The position numbers were made by a program, and so were the translations under genes. From Mycobacterium kyorinense (lineage in GTDB: Bacteria; Actinomycetota; Actinomycetes; Mycobacteriales; Mycobacteriaceae), in assembly GCF_002101735.1 (NCBI RefSeq), contig NZ_LQPE01000153.1, forward strand, positions 1 to 64,000: DNA of 64,000 nt. Reading direction: 5' to 3'. Positions 39,510-48,734 of the stretch are shown here, piece after piece. The notes under the pieces are model-generated. The model was not told the DNA's origin. It saw only the letters and a list, made by a program, of their open reading frames with translations, and ran no database searches. The stretch's first letter is position 1. Each line of letters starts with the position of its first letter.

Positions 39510-40218
39510 CATCGCCTCCATACGTTGCGGCCCGGTACTCTCGGGCGAGTCGTGCGAGAATCGGAAGAGCTTTCGCTGCAGCGCGTTTCACGGTGTCGCG
39601 GCTCGGCGCAGCAGTTGGCTCGAATGCCCGCCGCACGGTGCCGGCGAGCTGGTCGGCCTTCTCTTGCAAAGTCAACCTGATCGACGGCGGGTGAAACGGT
39701 TCTGCCGCAAAGAAACCGAACACGATCGTGGGCAACGTGTAATCGAGATCTTCCACATTCAGGTCGGACCGCAGCATGCCCTCCTCCGCGAGCACACCCA
39801 GATAGTCGCGGTTCACACCAAGCTTGCTTTCCTCGAGCCGTTGATGGCGCGCCGTGGAGAGGAAGGTGCCGAGGGTGTCGGAGTCGCGGGTATAGAGCGC
39901 ACGCAGCACTGGACGGTTCATCGCTTCGACGAACAGCCGGCGCAGGTAGCGATGCAACGCAACCTCTGCCGGATCGTGGCGGACCGCATCCACAATCGCG
40001 TCCGCCATCGCCGCCGCCTCGCGGGCGCTGACCGCGTGGAACACTTCCTCGCGGGAACGCCAGTGCAGATAGATCGTGCCCTTACCGACACCGGCACGGC
40101 GGGCCAGCTCATCGATCGTGACTCGCCGATAACCCCACGACAACAGCAGGTCGCGGCCGGTATCGAGAATCCGGTCGGCCCGCTCTCGCCGATCGGCACC
40201 CGCCCCTTGTGTCGTCAC
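39502..40218 (-). CDS. TetR-family transcriptional regulator
   Basis: 238 residues. The N-terminal HTH is GYRRVTIDELARRAGVGKGTIYLHWRSREEVFHAV (about residues 29-63), strongly TetR. The ligand domain is helical. A perfect 10-bp-arm inverted repeat lies 13-35 bp upstream of the start, so self-regulation together with the downstream methyltransferase is likely. Confidence 0.93.
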   Translation of the reverse strand: MTTQGAGADRRERADRILDTGRDLLLSWGYRRVTIDELARRAGVGKGTIYLHWRSREEVFHAVSAREAAAMADAIVDAVRHDPAEVALHRYLRRLFVEAMNRPVLRALYTRDSDTLGTFLSTARHQRLEESKLGVNRDYLGVLAEEGMLRSDLNVEDLDYTLPTIVFGFFAAEPFHPPSIRLTLQEKADQLAGTVRRAFEPTAAPSRDTVKRAAAKALPILARLAREYRAATYGGDDG

Positions 40219-40230
40219 GCTGCCAGATTA

Positions 40231-40253
40231 TGACCAAAATACGATTTTGGTCA
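40231..40253. promoter_or_regulatory. TetR operator: 10-bp inverted repeat
   Basis: TGACCAAAAT and its exact reverse complement flank ACG. The site lies between the FAD monooxygenase stop (40258) and the TetR start (40218), where it would control the TetR-methyltransferase unit. Confidence 0.7.
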
Positions 40254-40257
40254 ACAG

Positions 40258-41862
40258 TCATCTCCTGACCCGGCCGAGAACCTGGCACATCACCTCGCGG
40301 AGGCTGTTTTCCGGCGACGGCGCCAGCGCCTCGACGCGCCAGGCGACGAAGTCGTCGGGGCGCACCAACAACGCCCCGTCCGACGCAAGGCCGGTGACGG
40401 CAGCCCACGCGCCGTCGACGTCGACCCCAGTTCCGATGCACCGCACGCTGATTGGCACACCCAAGGCTTTCGATACGGAGGTTGCGGCATCGGACCACGG
40501 GCCACCATCATCGCCGGTGAGGAGCGTGAATCCCGGACCGAGCAGATCGAGGGTCGACACACGCTTCCCGTCGTCGACCACCCATGCGTGCGGAACGCGG
40601 GTGCCGGGCTGTCCATGCAGTTCGTCCACCAAGGCGATGCCGGAATGAGCCGGTTCGTCGGAAACCACAGCCGCCGAGCGGTATTGGTAGCCGATCAGCA
40701 GGGCCAGCATCGGCGCTTCCTCGTCAGGCGATATCGTCGGCCGGTTGTCGTCCAGCCGGAGCATCGCCAGCCCGGGGCCGGTGAGCGACTGGCGCGCATT
40801 GAAGCGCCCCACGGGGTGCCGTTCGACGTGGTACGTGGACAGCAATGCCGGATCGGCCTTGCCCTCGAGGATGGCGGCCAGCTTCCAGACCAGGTTGTGC
40901 GCACTTTGGATTGCGGTGTTGGCTCCGCCGGCCTTGAACGGTGGCATGGTGTGTGCTGAGTCGCCGACGAGAAAGATTCGGCCGCTTTGGAATTGGCCGG
41001 CCACCCGCTCATAGGGCTGCCACGACGCCACGTCGACGACCTCGATGTCGATCGGCTCACCTATTGCCTTGGTCAGCATCTCGCGGCAACGGTCCGCGGT
41101 GAATTGTGCTGCCGTCTCCCCTTTGTCGGGAAGGTAGGTGGTGATGAACATGCCGAAGTCCTCACGTACCACCAGGAAGATGCCGTCTACGTCGTCATTT
41201 TTGACTTGCACGACGTCGCCGTCGTCGATGTCCGGCACGAATCGGCGCCACGGCGCCCGGAAGTAGATGAACACGACGTAGATCGGCAGTGCTCCGTATC
41301 CGGAGGTGGTCACGCCAAGGGCGTCGCGGATCGGGCTGTGCACGCCGTCGGCGGCCACAAGAAAGGCGGCGCGCACAGTCTGCGATGTTCCCGAATCCCG
41401 GTCGCGCACAACAGCAGTGACACCCGACTCGTCCTGTTCGAACGAGCACAACTCGGTGCCGTAATGCGCTTGGCTGCCGGTCCGCCGGACATACTCGAGC
41501 AGCATCGGTTCGAGTTCGCTCTGCGGACAGTATTGCGCGGCGGGTTCGGGGCTGAGCTCTTGGAAAGGTGCGAAGATCGCGTCGACATCCATGGCTTGCC
41601 ACTGCTCGGCGCTGTTCAGCGTCGGCTTGCCGAACCCGCCCGACACACCGTCGGCGATCGCGTGCACTTCGTCGGAAAGACCCAGCCCGCGCAGGATTTC
41701 CAGACTGCGAAAGCTCAGGTTACGTGCCTTCGGGTAGATGAACACCTCTCGACGCTTCTCGACCAGCAAGGACGGCACTCCATGCTTGGCGAGCAGGGCC
41801 GCCGTGGTCAGCCCGGCAGCGCCGGCACCGACGATCAGAACCGGAACACGCGTGACGGCCAT
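40258..41862 (-). CDS. FAD-dependent aromatic-type monooxygenase
   Basis: 534 residues. FAD-binding motifs of the PHBH/TfdB class are present: VLIVGAGAAGLTTAALLAKHG near the N-terminus, LVAADGVHSPIRDALG in the middle, and GRIFLVGDSAHTMPPFKAGGANTAIQSAHNLVWKLA. The C-terminal 130 residues have the thioredoxin-like fold usual in this subgroup. It probably hydroxylates a phenolic or polyketide-like compound. A palindrome 14 bp upstream of the start matches one before the next TetR gene, which I take as its regulator. Confidence 0.9.
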   Translation of the reverse strand: MAVTRVPVLIVGAGAAGLTTAALLAKHGVPSLLVEKRREVFIYPKARNLSFRSLEILRGLGLSDEVHAIADGVSGGFGKPTLNSAEQWQAMDVDAIFAPFQELSPEPAAQYCPQSELEPMLLEYVRRTGSQAHYGTELCSFEQDESGVTAVVRDRDSGTSQTVRAAFLVAADGVHSPIRDALGVTTSGYGALPIYVVFIYFRAPWRRFVPDIDDGDVVQVKNDDVDGIFLVVREDFGMFITTYLPDKGETAAQFTADRCREMLTKAIGEPIDIEVVDVASWQPYERVAGQFQSGRIFLVGDSAHTMPPFKAGGANTAIQSAHNLVWKLAAILEGKADPALLSTYHVERHPVGRFNARQSLTGPGLAMLRLDDNRPTISPDEEAPMLALLIGYQYRSAAVVSDEPAHSGIALVDELHGQPGTRVPHAWVVDDGKRVSTLDLLGPGFTLLTGDDGGPWSDAATSVSKALGVPISVRCIGTGVDVDGAWAAVTGLASDGALLVRPDDFVAWRVEALAPSPENSLREVMCQVLGRVRR

Positions 41863-41875
41863 GGCCCACTCCCTT

Positions 41876-41903
41876 CTAGACGGAACTGATTAGTTCCGCC
41901 TAG
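41876..41903. promoter_or_regulatory. TetR operator upstream of the FAD monooxygenase
   Basis: A 28-bp near-perfect palindrome: CTAG, then CGGAACT-GATT-AGTTCCG, then CTAG. It lies 14 bp upstream of the monooxygenase ATG. The element ACGGAACTGAT recurs before the adjacent TetR gene. Confidence 0.7.
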
Positions 41904-41940
41904 CGACCAGAGTGGCACGGTCAACCCCAACGCGCAACTG

Positions 41941-42540
41941 TTACGCCCTCGGCGCGCCGGCGAGCGGCAGGATCACGTCTTCGAGCACGCGGCGGATATA
42001 GACCCGGTCGATCGGCCGTCCCGTGATCACCCTCAGGACATTGAGACCCAGGGCGACGTCAGGTATCAGACTCAGGTCGCGGCCGGCCGGGATTTCCCCA
42101 CGCGCTACCGCACGGTCGAGCAGCGTCCGCACCGCATGCCGTGGCGGCGACAGCACGAGGTCGTCCATGGCGGCCGCCAGGACGGGATTGTGCATCGCTG
42201 CCGTCGCCACCCCGACAACGACTTGAATTGTGCTGGAATTAGCGGTATCCAGCTCCGGCATGACCGCAATCACTGCCTCGATGTCGCCGCGCAGGCTGCC
42301 GGTGTCGGGTGGCTCGACGGGTCCCAGTCGTCGTCTCCAGTGGGCGATCGCTTCGGCCACCACCACGGCCTTCGAGGGCCAGCGACGATAGATCGCGGCC
42401 TTGCCGACCCCGGCGCGGGTCGCGATGTCGTCCATGCTCAACCGGTCGTATCCGAGTTCGGCCACCCCGGCCAGCGCGGCGTCGAGGATGGCCGCGTCAA
42501 GCGACCGGTCGAGCCGCGCAGGACGCCTGCTACGTGTCAC
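41941..42540 (-). CDS. TetR-family transcriptional regulator
   Basis: 199 residues from GTG. The HTH is GYDRLSMDDIATRAGVGKAAIYRRWPSKAVVVAEAI (about residues 30-65), and the C-terminal domain belongs to the TetR_C type with PPRHAVRTLLDRAVARGEI. Located 78 bp upstream of the monooxygenase on the same strand. Shared half-sites before both genes suggest that it represses both. Confidence 0.93.
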   Translation of the reverse strand: MTRSRRPARLDRSLDAAILDAALAGVAELGYDRLSMDDIATRAGVGKAAIYRRWPSKAVVVAEAIAHWRRRLGPVEPPDTGSLRGDIEAVIAVMPELDTANSSTIQVVVGVATAAMHNPVLAAAMDDLVLSPPRHAVRTLLDRAVARGEIPAGRDLSLIPDVALGLNVLRVITGRPIDRVYIRRVLEDVILPLAGAPRA

Positions 42541-42563
42541 CTCGCCGCCCTGTCCTTGCCGAT

Positions 42564-42578
42564 ACGGATCAGTTCCGT
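42564..42578. promoter_or_regulatory. Second operator-like site upstream of the TetR gene
   Basis: Read on the minus strand the site is ACGGAACTGATCCGT. Its first 11 bases are identical to the half of the palindrome at 41876-41903 (ACGGAACTGAT). It lies 24 bp before the TetR start, fitting autoregulation. Confidence 0.6.
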
Positions 42579-42586
42579 TCAGAGTA

Positions 42587-44122
42587 TCAGGCGAAGCGGG
42601 TCAGAAACTCCTCGGCCACACCGACAACGCGCTCGCGGTCGGCGGCCACCAGGCCGATTCGGGTGCGGCGGTCCAGGATGTCGCCGACACCCAACGCGCC
42701 CTCATGCGTGATCGCGTATTCGAATTCCGCGCGGGTCACGTCGATGCCGTCGACAACAGGGTCGGTGGGCCGTTCGCACCGGGCGGTCGCGACGACATTG
42801 CCCGCTTCGGCGCCGTAACGGGCGATCAGCGACTCCGGCAGGTCGGTGGTCAACGCGACGTCCGAGCCTGGGTTGGTCAGGGCCCCGACCAGCGGCAGGT
42901 CATGGGTCCGGCACGCGCCCGCCGTCAGTCCGCGCTGCGCGACGGCGTGATCGAGGACATCCTGGGCCATGCGCCTGTATTCGGTGAGTTTGCCGCCGAT
43001 CACACTGATCACGCCGGAGTCCGAGTCGACGATCGCGTGGTCGCGCGAGACGTCGGCTGTCCGGCCTTCGCCGGTGTCGATCAGCGGCCGCAAACCGGCG
43101 TAGGCGCCGATGACGTCAGAGTCGTCGAGCGTGATTTCCAGCGCGGTGTTGACGGTTTGCAGCAGAAAGCCGATCTCGTCGGGACTCGGTTGTGGCACAT
43201 CGGGAATCGCGCCGGGGGCGTCTTCGTCGGTCAGGCCGAGGTAGACCCGGCCCAGCTGCTCGGGCATGGCGAAGATGAAGCGATTGATCTCGCCGGGTAT
43301 CGGAATGGTCAGCGCCGCAGTCGGATTGCCGAACGTTTCGGCGTCGAAGACCAGATGTGTTCCGCGGCTGGGCCGCAACTTCAACGCGGGGTCGATCTCG
43401 CCGGCCCACACCCCGGTCGCGTTGATGACGGCGCGGGCCGACACGTCGAACGATTCGCCGCTGCGCTGATCGGTCAGCCGCGCCGACGTGCCGGTGGCCT
43501 CGGACGCGGCCACGTAGGTCAGGATGCGGGCGCCGCGCTGGGCGGCGGTGCGCGCGACGGCGATTACCAGTCGGGCGTCGTCGATCAGCTGGCCGTCGAA
43601 GGCAAGCAGACCGCCATCGAGCCCGTCGCGCCGCACGGTCGCGGCCATTTCGATGACGCGCTGCGCCGAGATGCGCCGCGACCGCGGCAACACCGATGAC
43701 GGCGTGCCCGCCGTCTTGCGTAACACATCGCCGGCCAGAAATCCGGCGCGCACCAAGGCTCGCTCGGCGTGGCCCATCGACGGCAGCAACGGAACCAGCT
43801 GCGGCATCGCGCGCACAAGATGAGGCGCGTTGCGGGTCATCAGGATTCCGCGCTCGACGGCGCTGCGCCGGGCAATGCCGACGTTGCCGGTGGCAAGGTA
43901 GCGCAGGCCGCCGTGTACCAGCTTGGAACTCCACCGGCTGGTGCCGAACGCCAGATCGTGCTTTTCCACCAGTGCTACCGACAGCCCGCGGGAGGCGGCG
44001 TCCAGCGCAACGCCGGCTCCGGTGATGCCGCCGCCGATCACCAGGACATCCAGCGGCGCGCCGTCGGCCAGGGCGGTCACATCCGCGGTGCGCCGCGCCG
44101 CGTTCAGGGCAACCGGCGTCAC
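42587..44122 (-). CDS. glpD1: FAD-dependent glycerol-3-phosphate dehydrogenase
   Basis: 511 residues from GTG. The dinucleotide-binding loop is VLVIGGGITGAGVALDAASRGLSVALVEKHD, followed by FGTSRWSSKLVHGGLRYL, and later GVISVIGGKLTEYRRMAQDV. It oxidises glycerol 3-phosphate to DHAP at the membrane and passes electrons to quinone. The GTGA start overlaps the upstream TetR stop by 4 bp, so regulator and enzyme are co-translated. Confidence 0.95.
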   Translation of the reverse strand: MTPVALNAARRTADVTALADGAPLDVLVIGGGITGAGVALDAASRGLSVALVEKHDLAFGTSRWSSKLVHGGLRYLATGNVGIARRSAVERGILMTRNAPHLVRAMPQLVPLLPSMGHAERALVRAGFLAGDVLRKTAGTPSSVLPRSRRISAQRVIEMAATVRRDGLDGGLLAFDGQLIDDARLVIAVARTAAQRGARILTYVAASEATGTSARLTDQRSGESFDVSARAVINATGVWAGEIDPALKLRPSRGTHLVFDAETFGNPTAALTIPIPGEINRFIFAMPEQLGRVYLGLTDEDAPGAIPDVPQPSPDEIGFLLQTVNTALEITLDDSDVIGAYAGLRPLIDTGEGRTADVSRDHAIVDSDSGVISVIGGKLTEYRRMAQDVLDHAVAQRGLTAGACRTHDLPLVGALTNPGSDVALTTDLPESLIARYGAEAGNVVATARCERPTDPVVDGIDVTRAEFEYAITHEGALGVGDILDRRTRIGLVAADRERVVGVAEEFLTRFA

Positions 44123-44682
44123 GACAGGTACCCGTTCAGCGCGTGCGAAAGCTCGGCGGCCAGCGCGTCGGCGTCCAGGATCGGTTCCACAATTTGGGCG
44201 GACTGGATCGAGGACTGGGTGATCAGCAGCACCATCGCGGCCAGCCGGCGCGGATCGCCGGGCCGCACGCTGCCGTCACGTTGAGCGTCGCGCAAGTTGT
44301 CGGCGAGGCCGTCGATCAGCAGCCGCTGGCTGGTGCCGAGCCGCTGGGTGATGTAGACCATCGCCAGCTCCGACCGCAGCACGGCCATCACCAGCTCGTC
44401 ACGGCGCAGCCGTTCGGCCACCGCCACCACCCGCTGCACCAGCGCTTCGCGGCCCTCACCGCGGGCCGGCACGTCGCGCGCCGCGCCGGTGATGTGCCTG
44501 GTCAGCAGGTCAGCCAGGATCGAGCGGGTGTCGGGCCAGCGGCGGTACACAGTCGGTCGGCTGACGCCGGCCCGCCGCGCAATCTCGGCCAGCGCCACCC
44601 GCTCCACGCCGAAATCGCGCACACAGCTCGCGGCGGCGGCCAGGATCCGGTCATCCACCGCGGCGTTACTGATTGACAGCAT
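44119..44682 (-). CDS. TetR-family transcriptional regulator (Rv2250c-type)
   Basis: 187 residues from ATG 44682; an upstream start at 44721 would overlap the divergent gene. HTH: VERVALAEIARRAGVSRPTVYRRWPDTRSILADLL. Coupled to glpD1 and divergent by 17 bp from the AgpS-like oxidase, so one promoter region serves both directions. The short gap has an imperfect dyad around TAATACTGTAAC that may be its operator. Confidence 0.9.
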   Translation of the reverse strand: MLSISNAAVDDRILAAAASCVRDFGVERVALAEIARRAGVSRPTVYRRWPDTRSILADLLTRHITGAARDVPARGEGREALVQRVVAVAERLRRDELVMAVLRSELAMVYITQRLGTSQRLLIDGLADNLRDAQRDGSVRPGDPRRLAAMVLLITQSSIQSAQIVEPILDADALAAELSHALNGYLS

Positions 44683-44699
44683 GTGTAATACTGTAACGC

Positions 44700-46304
44700 A
44701 TGCCTGACGAGCTGCTACCACCGATGAAGTGGAATGCCTGGGGCGACGCCGCCGCGGCCAAGCCCCTCTCCGAGGGAATCCGGTCGCTGCTCGCGCAGGC
44801 CCTCGGCGTCACTGAATCGCCCGCGCCCGAACTCGACCCCGGGCAGGTGCAACTGCGCCGGTCGGCGCTTTCCGAATCTGACCGCGACGCGCTGGCCGCC
44901 ATCACCGGCGCCGACTGTTGCCGCGTCGACGACAGCGACCGGCTGCTGCATGCCGGTGGCAAGTCGACGTTGGATCTGTTGCGCCGCAGGGATTCTGGTG
45001 TGCAGGATGCTCCCGACGCGGTGCTGTTGCCCGGGTCCGAGGACGACGTCGCGGCAATTCTGCGGTACTGCTCCGAGCATCACATCGCCGTCGTTCCATT
45101 CGGCGGTGGCACCAGCGTGGTCGGCGGACTCGACCCGATTCGCGGCTCGTTCAAAGCCGTTGTCTGTATGGATCTGCGGCGCTTCGACCAACTGCTGACG
45201 TTCGACGAGGTCTCCGGGGAGGCCGAGTTCGGCGCCGGCGTCACCGGCCCGCAAGCCGAGCGTCTGCTCGCCGAACACGGCTTCTCGCTCGGGCATTTTC
45301 CGCAAAGCTTCGAGTTCGCCAGCCTCGGCGGGTTCGCCGCCACCCGGTCGTCGGGCCAGGATTCGGCGGGATACGGCCGGTTCGACGACATGATTCGCGG
45401 CCTGCGAGCGATCACCCCGGCGGGCGTGTGGGATCTGGGCCGGGCCCCGGCGTCGGCGGCCGGCCCCGACCTGCGCCAGCTGCTGATCGGGTCGGAGGGT
45501 GTCTTCGGCGTCATCACCCGGGTGCGGGTGCGGGTCCACCCGCTGCCCGAGGCCACCCGCTACGAGGCCTGGTCGTTTCCCGACTTCGCCACTGGCACCG
45601 CCGCATTGCGCGCAGTCACCCAGACCGGCACCGGCCCGACTGTGATCCGGCTTTCCGACGAGGCCGAGACCGGCGTGAACCTCGCCACCACCGATGCGAT
45701 CGGCGAGCAACAAATCACCGGCGGTTGCCTGGCGATCACCGTGTTCGAGGGCACCGCGGCACACGCCGACAGCCGGCACGCCGAAACCCGGGCGCTGCTG
45801 CAGGCGAACGGCGGCACGTCACTCGGTGAAGGTCCGGCGCGCGCCTGGGAAAAGGGCCGGTTTTCCGCGCCGTACCTACGGGATTCGCTGCTGGCCGCCG
45901 GCGCGCTGTGCGAGACGCTCGAGACGGCGACCACGTGGTCGAACATCACGGCGCTCAAGGCGGCGGTCACCGATGCCTTGACCGCCGAGCTGGCCGAATC
46001 CGGCACGCCCGCCTTGGTGTTGTGCCACATTTCGCATGTGTATGCCACCGGCGCGTCGCTGTACTTCACCGTCGTCGCCGGGCAACGCGGCAACCCGATC
46101 GAGCAGTGGCGCAAGGCCAAGGCCGCGGCGTCGGACGCGATAATGGCCACCGGCGGAACCATCACCCATCACCACGCCGTCGGCGCCGATCACCGGCCGT
46201 GGATGCGCGACGAGGTCGGCGAGCTGGGCGTGCAGGTATTGCGCGCGGTCAAGTCGATATTGGATCCCGCCGGAATCCTCAACCCGGGCAAGCTCATTCC
46301 GTGA
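44700..46304 (+). CDS. FAD-linked oxidase, alkyldihydroxyacetonephosphate synthase-like (Rv2251-type)
   Basis: 534 residues. The PCMH FAD-binding domain has VVPFGGGTSVVGGLDP, GHFPQSFEFASLGGFAATRSSGQDSAGYGR and LIGSEGVFGVITRVRVRVHPLPE. The C-terminal cap ends with ITHHHAVGADHRPWM and SILDPAGILNPGKLIP, the latter typical of the AgpS group. AgpS makes ether-lipid precursors in eukaryotes; the mycobacterial substrate is not established. Its neighbours glpD1 and dagK suggest glycerolipid metabolism. Overlaps dagK by 4 bp (GTGA). Confidence 0.88.
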   Translation: MPDELLPPMKWNAWGDAAAAKPLSEGIRSLLAQALGVTESPAPELDPGQVQLRRSALSESDRDALAAITGADCCRVDDSDRLLHAGGKSTLDLLRRRDSGVQDAPDAVLLPGSEDDVAAILRYCSEHHIAVVPFGGGTSVVGGLDPIRGSFKAVVCMDLRRFDQLLTFDEVSGEAEFGAGVTGPQAERLLAEHGFSLGHFPQSFEFASLGGFAATRSSGQDSAGYGRFDDMIRGLRAITPAGVWDLGRAPASAAGPDLRQLLIGSEGVFGVITRVRVRVHPLPEATRYEAWSFPDFATGTAALRAVTQTGTGPTVIRLSDEAETGVNLATTDAIGEQQITGGCLAITVFEGTAAHADSRHAETRALLQANGGTSLGEGPARAWEKGRFSAPYLRDSLLAAGALCETLETATTWSNITALKAAVTDALTAELAESGTPALVLCHISHVYATGASLYFTVVAGQRGNPIEQWRKAKAAASDAIMATGGTITHHHAVGADHRPWMRDEVGELGVQVLRAVKSILDPAGILNPGKLIP

Positions 46305-47212
46305 AGCGCGAACTCACGCAGGTGACGCTGCTCACCAATCCGAAGTCGGGCCACGGCAACGCGCCGCACGCCGCCGAACAGGCGATCGCCCGCCTACAGC
46401 AGCGCGGCGTCGACGTCGTCGAAATCGTGGGCACCGACGCCGCACACGCGCGCCGACTGCTGCGCGAAGCGGTGGAGCGCGGCACCGATGCGGTGGTCGT
46501 CGCCGGCGGCGACGGGGTGATCGCCGACGCGCTGCAAGTCTTGGCATGCACCGACATTCCGCTGGGAATCATTCCGGCCGGCACCGGAAACGACCATGCC
46601 CGCGAATTCCGGCTTCCCACCAAGGATCCCGCTGCGGCCGCGGACGTCGTCGTCGACGGTTGGACGGAAACCGTTGACCTGGGCCAGATTCGAGACCGCA
46701 GCGGCGCAACGAAGTGGTTCGGCACCGTCGCCGCCGCCGGATTCGATTCACTGGTCACCGATCGCGCCAACCGCATGCATTGGCCGCGGGGACCGATGCG
46801 CTACAACCTGGCCATGCTCGCCGAGCTGTCACAGTTGCGGCTCTTGCCTTTTCGGCTGGTGCTCGACGGACGCGAGGAGATCGTCACCGACCTCACCCTG
46901 GCCGCCTTCGGCAACACCCGCAGCTACGGCGGCGGAATGCGGATCTGTCCCAACGCCGATCACGCCGACGGCCAACTCGACATCACCATGGTGCATTCCG
47001 CGTCACGTCTGCGGCTGATCCGGTTGTTCCCCACTGTGTACAAGGGCACGCATGTCGAACTCGACGCGGTGACCACGGCACGCGCGACAACCGTCGAGGT
47101 GGAGTCGTCGGGCATCAACGCCTATGCCGACGGGGAATTCGCCTGTGCGCTGCCCGCCGAAATCTCCGCGGTGGCCGGAGCGCTGAAAATCCTTATCCCA
47201 CGCCCCGGCTGA
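46301..47212 (+). CDS. Diacylglycerol kinase-family lipid kinase (Rv2252-type)
   Basis: 303 residues from GTG 46301, chosen for the GTGA overlap with the preceding stop. Kinase motifs are LLTNPKSGHG, VVVAGGDGVIADAL (GGDG) and IIPAGTGNDHAREF (GTGND), and the C-terminal domain has FGNTRSYGGGMRICPNADHADGQLDI. The M. tuberculosis homologue phosphorylates lipid acceptors including diacylglycerol and is linked to PIM synthesis. Its 3' end overlaps the DUF3145 gene convergently by 20 bp. Confidence 0.93.
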   Translation: MKRELTQVTLLTNPKSGHGNAPHAAEQAIARLQQRGVDVVEIVGTDAAHARRLLREAVERGTDAVVVAGGDGVIADALQVLACTDIPLGIIPAGTGNDHAREFRLPTKDPAAAADVVVDGWTETVDLGQIRDRSGATKWFGTVAAAGFDSLVTDRANRMHWPRGPMRYNLAMLAELSQLRLLPFRLVLDGREEIVTDLTLAAFGNTRSYGGGMRICPNADHADGQLDITMVHSASRLRLIRLFPTVYKGTHVELDAVTTARATTVEVESSGINAYADGEFACALPAEISAVAGALKILIPRPG

Positions 47213-47705
47213 GCCAGGACACTTCGGCGCCGTCGCCGCCGTCGCGGTAGATCTCGAGCGCCTCGTCCCACGCGGTGCCCAGCGCCGAATCCAGCTCGGC
47301 GGCCAGCGCGTCGGCGCCGTCGGCCATCATCGCCCGCAGCCGCATCTCCCCGACCATGATGTCGCCGTTGGCGCTCATCGTCCCGCTCCACAGTCCCAGC
47401 TGCGGAGTGTGGCTGAACCGCTGGCCGTCGACGCCGGGGCTGGGGTCCTCGGTGACCTCGAAGCGCAGCACCGACCAGGAGCGCAGCGCATTGGCCAACC
47501 GAGCGCCGGTGCCGACCGGTCCGACCCAGTTGGTGACCGCGCGCAGCTGCCCGGGCATCGCCGGCTGCGGGGTCCACTTCAGGTTCGCCTTAGCGTTGAG
47601 GGTCGACGACAACGCCCACTCGACATGCGGGCACACCGCGGCGGGCGAGGCGTGGATGTAGACCACGCCAGTCGTCGCGTCGGCGAACTGGTTCGACGCA
47701 CGCAT
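47193..47705 (-). CDS. DUF3145 family protein
   Basis: 170 residues from ATG 47705; thirteen codons upstream is another start, but AAGGAGCAGC lies just before 47705. It contains TTGVVYIHASPAAVCPHVEWALSSTL and ALGTAWDEALEIYRDGGDGAEVSWLSRG, a pattern I know only from actinobacterial DUF3145 proteins of about this length. No catalytic motif is recognised. It may be cytosolic, as no signal peptide or helix is visible. Confidence 0.85.
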   Translation of the reverse strand: MRASNQFADATTGVVYIHASPAAVCPHVEWALSSTLNAKANLKWTPQPAMPGQLRAVTNWVGPVGTGARLANALRSWSVLRFEVTEDPSPGVDGQRFSHTPQLGLWSGTMSANGDIMVGEMRLRAMMADGADALAAELDSALGTAWDEALEIYRDGGDGAEVSWLSRGVG

Positions 47706-47817
47706 CTGCTGCTCCTTCGGCTCCACGAGGGACGTCTTCCCCAACGACCTGGTGAACCCGACGAGCAGTATTCGTGTGTCTTGCGTGTCTATTGTGCCTT
47801 GTGAGACCCCTGTTGCG

Positions 47818-48642
47818 CTAGTCTGCGCGGTCTTCTGATATCACGGCGTCGGACAGCGCCGGCCATACCGGCAGCGCCCACTCCCCGAAATCGCGGTCGG
47901 TGAGCACCACGAGCACCAGCTCGGCCTCCGGATCAGCCCAGATGAACGTGCCCGACTGCCCGAAATGGCCGTAGGTCCGCGACGAGTTGTGCGCCCCCGT
48001 CCAGTGCGGCGACTTGGACCCCCTGATCTCGAAACCCAGCCCCCAGTCGTTGGGCCGCTGCACGCCGTATCCCGGCAGCACGCCGTCCAGACCGGGAAAC
48101 TGGACGGCGGTCGCCTCGGCGTGCATCGGCGCCGACACGGTCGTCGGGCGCAGCAGGTCGGCGGCGAATGCCGCCAGGTCGGTCACCGTCGACGTCGCGC
48201 CGAAGCCGGCGGCCTCTGCGCCGCCGTCGAGGCGAGTGGCGGCCATCCCCAGCGGCTCGAAGATCGCTTCGCTCAGGTACTGGGTGAACTGGAAGCCGGA
48301 GGCCTGCTCGACGGTCTCGGCCAGCACCGTGAACCCTTGGTTGGAGTACATCCGGCGGGTGCCCGGCTTGGCCAGAATGTGATCGGAATGCATCGCCAAC
48401 CCGGACGCGTGTGCCAGCAGGTGGCGGACGGTGGATCCGGGCGGGCCGGCCGGGGTGTCGAGTTCGACGACGCCCTCTTCGATCGCGACCTGCACGGCCC
48501 GCGCGACCAACAGCTTGGTCACCGATGCCAACACGAAGGGGCGGTCGGTGTCGCCGTGCGTGGCCAGAACGCCGGACGGCCCAACGACCGCGGCGGCAGC
48601 ATCGGTAACGGGCCAGTCGTCGAGCGCGTCGAGTGCAGCCAT
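47818..48642 (-). CDS. Serine hydrolase, beta-lactamase/class C esterase family (Rv2257c-type)
   Basis: 274 residues. The SxxK motif is SVTK (Ser40, Lys43) and the YxN motif is YSN (Tyr99). HLLAHASGLAMHSDH and FGHFGQSGTFIWADP (H/KxG-type third element HFGQSG) complete the fold. No signal peptide is seen, so it is probably cytosolic. Substrates of such short members are usually esters or peptides rather than beta-lactams. Divergent from mscR with 92 bp between. Confidence 0.88.
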   Translation of the reverse strand: MAALDALDDWPVTDAAAAVVGPSGVLATHGDTDRPFVLASVTKLLVARAVQVAIEEGVVELDTPAGPPGSTVRHLLAHASGLAMHSDHILAKPGTRRMYSNQGFTVLAETVEQASGFQFTQYLSEAIFEPLGMAATRLDGGAEAAGFGATSTVTDLAAFAADLLRPTTVSAPMHAEATAVQFPGLDGVLPGYGVQRPNDWGLGFEIRGSKSPHWTGAHNSSRTYGHFGQSGTFIWADPEAELVLVVLTDRDFGEWALPVWPALSDAVISEDRAD

Positions 48643-48721
48643 CGCGCAGCAGCCTATCCACCCGACGGTCTACGGCGGCGACCCGCCGCGCCCGGCTTCG
48701 CCGCGCTTGCGATCGCCGCAT

Positions 48722-48727
48722 TAGGTT
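48722..48727 (+). promoter_or_regulatory. Candidate -10 element for leaderless mscR mRNA
   Basis: TAGGTT lies 7 nt before the ATG at 48735 with no ribosome site, as expected if transcription starts at the initiation codon. Confidence 0.45.
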
Positions 48728-48734
48728 GGTGCCC

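Noticed and set aside
44679..44706. Strong operator in the 17 bp gap between the glpD1-linked TetR and the oxidase
   Set aside because: The dyad around TAATACTGTAAC is imperfect, with only about half the positions symmetric, so it is mentioned only as a possibility.
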